Source: JBIOJB01 sp044450465 (GTDB taxonomy: Bacteria > Chloroflexota > Dormibacteria > Dormibacterales > Dormibacteraceae). From it: a stretch of 20,239 bases of DNA. A program made the translations under genes and the position numbers. Location: NCBI GenBank assembly GCA_044450465.1, contig JBIOJB010000055.1, positions 1-20,239 of the forward strand, written 5' to 3'. Of this stretch, positions 15,620-20,239 are shown piece by piece. The notes beneath the pieces are model-generated. The model worked only from the letters and a program-made list of their open reading frames with translations. It was not told the DNA's origin and ran no database searches. Position 1 is the first letter of the stretch, and each line of letters starts with the position of its first letter.

Positions 15620-16696
15620 CTACGCCACCTTGTCCACAGCCGACGCCCAGCGTTCGTCGATGCGGCGGACTTTGTAGATGGCGAAGGCGCCTACCCAAGC
15701 GACGACGAATGCCGCCACGATGACGTATCCCGCCTTTCCGATCACATCGAATTTGGCGATCGCCGAGAACACGCCACCGTGCAGGTTGAAGATCTGAATG
15801 ACAATCTGGGCCAGCTCCACCATGCCCACGAAGAGGGCGACGAACACCGACAGTGACGTCACAGTCAAGTTGTAGAAGACCTTTCGGATCGGGCTGGCGA
15901 AAGCCCATGAGTAAGCCTTTGACATGAACGCACCGTCGGTCGTGTCCATGAGGGACATCCCGGCGGCGAAGATCAACGGCAGGGAGACGATCGCGGTGAA
16001 CGGCAGTCCCTGCGCGGCGGCACCGGCGGAGATGGCGAGGAAGGCCACCTCACTCGCGGTGTCGAACCCGAGTCCGAACAGGAAACCCACCGGGTACATC
16101 TGCCAGCTGTGGTCGATGAGCCGAAACATGCGGCCGAAGAGCCGGGTCATGATGCCGCCTGCGGCCAGCTCGTCTTCGAGGCCGGCGCGATCGTAATCGC
16201 CGCGGCGCATCCGCCGGTAGACGCGGATGACGTCGATCAGGATGACCAGGTTCAGCACCCCGACCAGGGTCAGGAACGACCCCGAAACCAGAGTACCGAG
16301 CGTGCCGCCCACGCTCCGGAGCTGGCCGCCGCCGCCGACCACGCCCTGGATGATCCAGGTCACCGCCAGCCCGAGCGCGACGGCGATCAAGAAGACCACC
16401 GTGGAGTGGCCAAGAGAGAAGAAGAACCCGACACCCATGGGCTTCCGACCGCTCTGCAGCAGCTTGCGAGTCGTGTTGTCGATCGCCGCGATGTGGTCCG
16501 CATCGAACGCATGCCGGAGCCCGAGGGTGTAGGCCAGCCCGCCAAGGGCCAGGAACGTGGGGTGGTGAGCTCCGTACAGGAGCAGGAGCCCCCATCCGGC
16601 GACGTGCAGGATGCCGACGCCTCCGAAGAACGCCATCAGCCGGTTCCGCTCGCCCCGATCGAACGATTGCCGCATGAGCGCCAGCATGGAGGCCAT
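15620..16696 (-). CDS. Nickel/cobalt transporter, NiCoT (HoxN/NixA) family
   Basis: This is a 358-residue integral membrane secondary transporter of the NiCoT family for Ni2+ and/or Co2+. The diagnostic helix II motif is RHAFDADHIAAIDN (61-74; form HxxxDH). LGHSTVV (95-101), LGFDTASEV and GMSLMDTTDG are the other family signatures. About eight hydrophobic helices are present, with the usual cytoplasmic charged loop (RVYRRMRRGDYD). Metal preference cannot be told from the motif. Cobalt would fit the B12-dependent NrdJ nearby, and nickel would serve a hydrogenase or urease not in view. The start at ATG 16696 follows a promoter that places the transcription start at or near it (leaderless); ATG 16687 is an alternative. 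It is the first gene of the five-gene operon, with the lyase 35 nt downstream, and is probably controlled through the inverted repeat at 16698-16723. Confidence 0.93.
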   Translation of the reverse strand: MASMLALMRQSFDRGERNRLMAFFGGVGILHVAGWGLLLLYGAHHPTFLALGGLAYTLGLRHAFDADHIAAIDNTTRKLLQSGRKPMGVGFFFSLGHSTVVFLIAVALGLAVTWIIQGVVGGGGQLRSVGGTLGTLVSGSFLTLVGVLNLVILIDVIRVYRRMRRGDYDRAGLEDELAAGGIMTRLFGRMFRLIDHSWQMYPVGFLFGLGFDTASEVAFLAISAGAAAQGLPFTAIVSLPLIFAAGMSLMDTTDGAFMSKAYSWAFASPIRKVFYNLTVTSLSVFVALFVGMVELAQIVIQIFNLHGGVFSAIAKFDVIGKAGYVIVAAFVVAWVGAFAIYKVRRIDERWASAVDKVA

Positions 16697-16697
16697 C

Positions 16698-16723
16698 TAG
16701 CGTTAGCCTAGCGCCTAACGCTA
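16698..16723. promoter_or_regulatory. 9-8-9 inverted repeat, likely operator of the Ni/Co transporter operon
   Basis: TAGCGTTAG (16698-16706) and CTAACGCTA (16715-16723) are perfect inverted repeats separated by 8 bp. They begin 1 bp from the transporter ATG and cover the -10 box, the start site and half of the spacer. This is the classic place for a repressor dimer. The half-site is not the NikR (GTATGA) or Fur-type sequence I know. Confidence 0.7.
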
Positions 16724-16734
16724 CAAGGTCGCAA
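16705..16734 (-). promoter_or_regulatory. Leaderless promoter of the Ni/Co transporter operon
   Basis: On the minus strand the -35 box is TTGCGA (16729-16734), the spacer is 18 nt and the -10 box is TAGGCT (16705-16710). The ATG at 16696 begins 8 nt later, so transcription would start at or next to the first codon. No Shine-Dalgarno is present. The operator-like inverted repeat overlaps it. Confidence 0.55.
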
Positions 16735-16769
16735 TTAGGAGATCGAGTGGGCCCTCTCCCGCTGCGACA

Positions 16770-16809
16770 GGCTCGCATGTGAGCCGGTGACAAGGCGATT
16801 ACGCCTGTC
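16770..16809 (-). terminator. Two small hairpins after the DNA ligase gene
   Basis: Just past the ligase stop, GACA-AGGCG-like arms at 16789-16809 form an 8-bp stem with one bulge and a 4-nt loop. GGCTC / GAGCC (16770-16774 / 16781-16785) forms a second hairpin. Neither has a T run on the minus strand. They are a plausible but unproven terminator between the ligase gene and the transporter operon promoter. Confidence 0.35.
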
Positions 16810-16811
16810 TC

Positions 16812-17861
16812 CTACTCGCTTTTGAAGATGCCCCGCACGTCGAACAGGGCGGCCGCCTCGATTTGATCGAAACGGCACTGCCGAGGCTTCTTGTCTGTCC
16901 TCCACCTGAGGAACCGAGTTGCGTGACGGAAGCGCTCGCCCGCCTCGAGCTTGTCGTACGCGACCTCGCACACGAGCTCTGGTCGCACGGCCACCCACTC
17001 GGCCTCGTTCCCCCTCGACCAGCGGCTGGTGCCGCCAGGCATCCGACCCGGGTTGGCGCGCCACTCCTGTTCGGGGATCTCCATCGTCAGCGGCTTGAGC
17101 ATGGCGACCAGCGCCTTTCGCTCCGCGGCACTGAAAGAAGAGGTGTGGCCCACGTACTGAAGGGTCCCTTTCTTGTCGTACAACCCTAGGAGCAGGGCGC
17201 CGAGGCTCGAGCCGTCGTTGGACTTGCGCCAGCCGATGACGACGCAATCGCACGTGCGCTGGTGCTTGACCTTCACCCACAGTCGCTTGCCGGGTACGTA
17301 TGTGCCATCCCACTTCTTGGCGATGACGCCGTCCAGGCCCGCGCCCTCGAATTGCTCGAACCACAGGCGCGCAGTCTTCGAGTCCCTGGTGAAAGGGGTG
17401 AGGAAGATCGGCTCCTTCGCCTTTTTGAGCGCCTTCTCGAGCCGCTTGCGCCGCTCGGCCAGCGGCTGTTTGCGCAGGTCCTCGCCGCCTTCGGCGAGCA
17501 GGTCGAAAGCGATGAACCAGGCCGGGGTCGCCTCACTCAGCATGCGCACCCTGGATTCGGCAGGGTGAACCCTCTGCTGGAGGGCCCCGAAGTCGAGCCC
17601 GTGCTTGCCGACCACGACCAGCTCTCCGTCGAAGACGAGCTGCTCCTGAGCCAGCTTCCGGAAGGGCGCCAGGACCTCAGGGAAGTAGCGCGTCATGGGA
17701 CGGCCGCCGCGACTGATCAGAGTGATCTCGTCCGAATCGCGAAAGACGATGGTCCGGAACCCGTCCCACTTAGGCTCGTACTCCCAGACGTCGCCCTCCG
17801 GGATACCGGCGGCCGGCGCGGACAGCATGGGGTCCATGTCCAGGGGAATAGGCAGTTTCAA
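16812..17861 (-). CDS. ATP-dependent DNA ligase, LigC-like
   Basis: This 349-residue ATP-dependent DNA ligase consists of the adenylation and OB-fold core only, the size of mycobacterial LigC. It seals nicks with ATP as the AMP donor. Motif I is EPKWDGFR with K31 as the adenylated lysine. Motif III is FDGEL (77-81), motif IV GLDGVIAKK (175-183) and motif V WVKVKH (195-200). The C-terminal OB-fold ends with RHATRFLRWRTDKKP. There are no polymerase, primase or nuclease domains as in LigD and no Ku gene nearby, so a role in end joining or base-excision repair is possible but not shown. The start is a TTG at 17861, because MKLPIPLDMDPML is the expected N-terminus of this group; the first ATG would remove eight residues. 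An NrdR-like site lies just upstream. Confidence 0.92.
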   Translation of the reverse strand: MKLPIPLDMDPMLSAPAAGIPEGDVWEYEPKWDGFRTIVFRDSDEITLISRGGRPMTRYFPEVLAPFRKLAQEQLVFDGELVVVGKHGLDFGALQQRVHPAESRVRMLSEATPAWFIAFDLLAEGGEDLRKQPLAERRKRLEKALKKAKEPIFLTPFTRDSKTARLWFEQFEGAGLDGVIAKKWDGTYVPGKRLWVKVKHQRTCDCVVIGWRKSNDGSSLGALLLGLYDKKGTLQYVGHTSSFSAAERKALVAMLKPLTMEIPEQEWRANPGRMPGGTSRWSRGNEAEWVAVRPELVCEVAYDKLEAGERFRHATRFLRWRTDKKPRQCRFDQIEAAALFDVRGIFKSE

Positions 17862-17877
17862 GGCAGTTGTCCCCAGG

Positions 17878-17925
17878 TGTCTATATCTTGTGGATACACA
17901 TCCCGTGTGCTACCATATCGACGGC
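17878..17925 (-). promoter_or_regulatory. Pair of NrdR-box-like sites upstream of the DNA ligase gene
   Basis: Read on the plus strand, TGTCTATATCTTGTGG (17878-17893) matches 12 of 16 positions of the remembered NrdR consensus. CTACCATATCGACGGC (17910-17925) matches 8, mainly in its left half. The centres are 32 bp apart, which is the three-turn spacing of known NrdR box pairs. The first site overlaps TATAGA, a possible minus-strand -10 box 18 nt before the TTG. The core ATATCTTGTG is identical to that upstream of nrdJ. TGTGGATAC inside it is also one mismatch from a DnaA box, an alternative reading. Confidence 0.35.
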
Positions 17926-17978
17926 CGGTAAGACGGCTACTTAAATTCGACTCCACGCCCCCACCCCAGCCTTGGGAA

Positions 17979-18132
17979 GCTCGCGCAAGCGGGCTTCCCG
18001 CTTTTCTGGGGACTTCTCCCACCTCCCATCGGGAGGTGGGTGGGCCGTGCAAGCGGCCGTTCCGCTTTCGAGAAGCCCCCGCAGGGGCCACGCCAGCGGC
18101 CCTGCTCGCGCCAGCGGGCTTCCCGCTTTCCT
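17979..18132. repeat. REP-like intergenic hairpin array between flotillin and ligase genes
   Basis: Two direct copies of a 29-bp element (17979-18007 and 18104-18132) differ at two positions, 125 bp apart. Each contains a small perfect hairpin, AAGCGGG-CTT-CCCGCTT in the first copy and AGCGGG-CTT-CCCGCT in the second. A degenerate third hairpin (AAGCGG / CCGCTT, 18051-18067) lies between them. The 309-nt gap has no convincing gene; from 17926 to 17978 I see nothing else. Confidence 0.75.
18018..18040 (-). terminator. Perfect 10-bp hairpin downstream of flotillin
   Basis: CCCACCTCCC (18018-18027) and GGGAGGTGGG (18031-18040) form a perfect stem with a 3-nt ATC loop, inside the repeat array and about 130 nt past the flotillin stop. 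It has no T run. It may end flotillin transcription or simply be one member of the hairpin array. Confidence 0.4.
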
Positions 18133-18170
18133 TGGCGACCGGGCGTGCTCAACTTCCCGTCCCGCCAGAA

Positions 18171-20012
18171 CTACCCGAACCGCTTCAGCAGCTCGGCGAC
18201 GGTGAACTTGCCGTAGTCCTTCTCCAGAACCGCCCTCGCCGTCTGCCACAAGGCGCCCACCGGAGCCGGCGCTTTGTCGGCCAGCTCGCTGAGTCGTATG
18301 GCGCCCAGCGACTGGACGTTGGGCGTTTGCTTGAGCTGGTCGGCGAGCCACTTGCCCCACTGGGCCACGTTGCTCTCGGCCGGCGCCACCTTGGCTGCCA
18401 CGGCGGCAGCCTTCGTCTCGGCGGCAGCCGCCGCCTTGTTGGCGGTCGTCTTTACCTCGGTGACCGCTGCAGTCTTCTCCACCGCCGCCTTGACCTTTTC
18501 AGCGCTCGCCTCGAGCTCGGCGGCCGACTCCTTGGCCGCAGCATCCGCCGCCGCCGCCGCTTCAGCCCCGCGCCTCTTCAACGTGGCCAGCCCCTCGCCC
18601 GCGATCTCGCTGATTCGTGCGGCGGCGGACCCGGAATCGCTGCCCGCCTCGCCGTCACCGGTGCGCAGCCGCTCGCCAAATCCGCGCCCGAGAGCGCCCC
18701 CTATCAGGCCCGGCACGTCCAGCCCGGTCAGACCCTTGATGGCGGTGGTCGACTCGATCATGGCGCGCGTCGCGTTGCGCACGATGTCGGAAGCGCCGTC
18801 GGCGCTCATCACGGTGAGCGAATCTATGTGGCTCATCGGCTCGGCTGCCGCCCGCACGATGTCGGGCAGAGCCGCCAGCACGGTCTGGATGATGGCCGCC
18901 TCGTTGAACTGCTTGTAGGCGTCGGCTCGCATCGCCAGCGCCTTCGCCTCGGCCTCGCCTTTGGTGAGGACGATCTGAGCTTCGGCGCCGCCTTCCAGCC
19001 GGGTCGTCTCGGCGTCCGCCTCGGCCGCTGCGATGCGGGCGCGCTTGTCGCCTTCCGCCCTCGCGATGACCGCCTGTGCTTCCGCTGCAGCGGGCTTCAC
19101 TGTGGACGAGAGCAGCTCCTTCTCCTTGCGCTGCGCCTCGAGCTCTGCCAGCTCGGTCTGCTTGCGGACCACCTCCTGCTGGGCTTCTGCCTGCGCCAGA
19201 GGTCCTGCCTGGTCGGCTCGGGCCTGGGCGGCCGCCACCTGGGTCTTGGTCTCGGCCTCGCGAAGGGAGACGTCCCTGCCCGCGTTGATCTTCACCTGCT
19301 GCGCCTCGGCCTCTCTGACCGCGGCGTCCTGGTCGGTGGACGCCTGCGCCATGCGGGCGTCTCTCGTGACAGTGGCCACGCTCTGCTTGCCGAGCAGCTC
19401 GATGTAGTTCGACTCGTCCGAAAAGCTCTGGATGGTGAAAGCGTCGATCTGCAGACCGCTCGTGGCGAGATCACCCTTGGCCGCGTCCTGGACCTGCTGC
19501 AACAGCTTCTGGCGGTCTCGGATCAGCTCTTCGATGGTCAGCGTGCCGACAATCGACCGCAGGGAACCTTCGAGGACGTTCTTCACGATCGAGTCGACCT
19601 GCTCCGGCTTGGCGTCGAGGAAGCGCTCGGCGGCGTTGCGAAGCGACTCGACGTCGCGCCCGATCTTGAAGGTGGCTACGCCCTGGACCTGAACCTTGAT
19701 GCCCTGGCTGGTCACCGCGTCACTCAACTGGACGTTGATCTGCCGCGCCGTGAGCTTCAGCTTCCCGACCCGGTTGATCAGCGGCAGCACGATCGTCCCG
19801 CCGCCGACCACCACCTTGACGCCCTTGTCGCCGGGGTGCGACACGACCTGGCCCCGTTCGTCATGCACCTTGGAGCCGCGTGAGCCGGCGACGATGATCG
19901 CCTCGTTGGCCCCGGCCACCTTGTAGCGGCTGGCGACGAAGGCCAGGATCAAGACGAGGATGACCGCCGCCGCGACGACCAGAAAAGGTTGTGACTGCAA
20001 GAAATCAGGCAT
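18171..20012 (-). CDS. Flotillin / SPFH-domain membrane protein (FloT/YuaG-like)
   Basis: This 613-residue flotillin organises ordered membrane microdomains. An N-terminal transmembrane or hairpin helix (residues 8-27) is followed by the SPFH (PHB) domain at about 30-200 (ITLPLINRV-like segment, INVQLSDAVTSQGIKVQVQGVATFKIG). A long EA-rich coiled coil (210-365; repeated AEAQ, REAE, AEADAE) and the flotillin C-terminal region (370-440) come next. Beyond that it has an unusual tail: an Ala/Glu/Lys-rich stretch (about 480-548) and a compact final segment (549-613) that starts QWGKWLADQL. The tail makes it roughly 100 residues longer than B. subtilis FloT (509). The start at ATG 20012 is preferred because GGAGGAG lies 9 nt upstream; ATG 20030 would contain that site within the coding sequence. 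The start overlaps the NfeD-like gene end by 8 nt, a coupled pair as in yuaF-yuaG. Confidence 0.93.
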   Translation of the reverse strand: MPDFLQSQPFLVVAAAVILVLILAFVASRYKVAGANEAIIVAGSRGSKVHDERGQVVSHPGDKGVKVVVGGGTIVLPLINRVGKLKLTARQINVQLSDAVTSQGIKVQVQGVATFKIGRDVESLRNAAERFLDAKPEQVDSIVKNVLEGSLRSIVGTLTIEELIRDRQKLLQQVQDAAKGDLATSGLQIDAFTIQSFSDESNYIELLGKQSVATVTRDARMAQASTDQDAAVREAEAQQVKINAGRDVSLREAETKTQVAAAQARADQAGPLAQAEAQQEVVRKQTELAELEAQRKEKELLSSTVKPAAAEAQAVIARAEGDKRARIAAAEADAETTRLEGGAEAQIVLTKGEAEAKALAMRADAYKQFNEAAIIQTVLAALPDIVRAAAEPMSHIDSLTVMSADGASDIVRNATRAMIESTTAIKGLTGLDVPGLIGGALGRGFGERLRTGDGEAGSDSGSAAARISEIAGEGLATLKRRGAEAAAAADAAAKESAAELEASAEKVKAAVEKTAAVTEVKTTANKAAAAAETKAAAVAAKVAPAESNVAQWGKWLADQLKQTPNVQSLGAIRLSELADKAPAPVGALWQTARAVLEKDYGKFTVAELLKRFG

Positions 20013-20239
20013 CAGGTTTCGCTCCTCCATTCGCAGCCGGCGGCGAAGCTGCCACCACCAGGTTCGTCCCGGCTACGCCCACCACTTTCACCTCTTGTCC
20101 TGCGCGAATGTCCAGATCGGCGGTCGCCGTCATGTTGTGCGTCGCACCCGCAAAGCTGATGAGAACTGTGCCAAACCGGTTGGCCGGAATCGCCACGGAT
20201 ACACGGGCTGTCGAGCCGATCATGTCCTGGAGGCTGAAC
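20005..20239 (-). CDS. NfeD-like OB-fold protein, C-terminal part (5' end outside window)
   Basis: The last 77 codons of a gene are present, and the frame is open to the window edge through FSLQDMIGSTARV. This resembles the linker into the C-terminal OB-fold of NfeD/YuaF proteins: DLIG-x-TGRV in relatives, then a small beta-barrel ending in VKVVGVAGTNLVVA. NfeD proteins partner flotillins and SPFH proteases at the membrane. The Met at 20223 could be taken as a start, but it falls inside the conserved block, so the protein very probably continues upstream with its membrane segments. The stop lies inside the flotillin start region (8-nt overlap), which supports co-translation. Confidence 0.75.
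   Translation of the reverse strand, partial: FSLQDMIGSTARVSVAIPANRFGTVLISFAGATHNMTATADLDIRAGQEVKVVGVAGTNLVVAASPPAANGGAKPDA
20022..20028 (-). promoter_or_regulatory. Ribosome binding site of flotillin
   Basis: On the minus strand GGAGGAG lies 9 nt before the ATG at 20012 and within the end of the NfeD-like gene. It decides the flotillin start in favour of 20012 over the ATG at 20030. Confidence 0.65.

Noticed and set aside
15585..15908. An N-terminal extension of the S1P-lyase-type gene.
   Set aside because: It overlaps the end of the Ni/Co transporter gene in another frame and is Arg/Gly-rich; the homology begins at MGQNN (ATG 15584).
17262..19883. A very long plus-strand open frame (873 codons) running antisense to the ligase and flotillin genes and across the gap between them.
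   Set aside because: Both minus-strand genes have clear family motifs. The plus frame is low-complexity, Arg/Leu/Gly-rich and has no recognisable domain; long antisense frames are common in GC-rich DNA.

Overview
A high-GC bacterial chromosome segment with compact, mostly operonic genes and short intergenic regions. The mix of a 14-subunit-type complex I operon end, an AdoCbl-dependent (class II) ribonucleotide reductase, a LigC-like ATP-dependent DNA ligase, an NfeD/flotillin pair and several apparently leaderless promoters (a TANNNT -10 box 6-9 nt before the start codon) suggests an uncultured soil lineage near Actinomycetota, Chloroflexota or Candidatus Dormibacterota. No rRNA or other taxonomic marker is present, so this placement is a guess. 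I see no tRNA, rRNA, CRISPR array, insertion sequence or phage gene.

Layout. (1) 1-3969, + strand: the end of a nuo operon, nuoL (5' cut by the window), nuoM and nuoN, joined by 4-nt start/stop overlaps and closed by a short T-run terminator. (2) 4014-7181: an SDR oxidoreductase (-), a NUDT19-like Nudix hydrolase (+), a dCMP deaminase-type enzyme (-) and rmuC (+), a block of single genes. (3) 7182-10351: nrdJ (+) with a near-consensus promoter, NrdR-box-like sites, a structured leader of about 155 nt and a downstream GC hairpin. (4) 10352-10744: a decayed region with 47-bp tandem hairpin repeats and the stump of a LuxR/AAA-type ATPase regulator that ends just after its Walker A motif. (5) 16696 down to 10745, - strand: a five-gene operon of Ni/Co transporter, sphingosine-1-phosphate-lyase-family PLP enzyme, FGGY kinase, FLVCR-like MFS transporter and GNAT acetyltransferase. 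It is driven by a leaderless promoter covered by a 9-8-9 inverted repeat. (6) 16812-20239, - strand: an NfeD-like protein (cut by the window) and flotillin, then a hairpin-rich intergenic repeat array, then an ATP-dependent DNA ligase.

How the parts may work together. The most novel-looking unit is the operon at 10745-16696. A transporter of the FLVCR type (the animal members carry choline and ethanolamine), a sugar/polyol-type kinase and a lyase of the family that cleaves phosphorylated long-chain amino alcohols would make a complete import, phosphorylation and C-C cleavage route for an amino alcohol or amino polyol. The substrate is unknown and this is inference from family membership and gene order. 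nrdJ, the dCMP deaminase and the ligase all belong to dNTP supply and DNA joining. The nrdJ and ligase upstream regions share an identical 10-bp core, ATATCTTGTG, that fits half of an NrdR box, so a shared control by NrdR is possible. The Ni/Co transporter could supply cobalt for the B12 cofactor of NrdJ.
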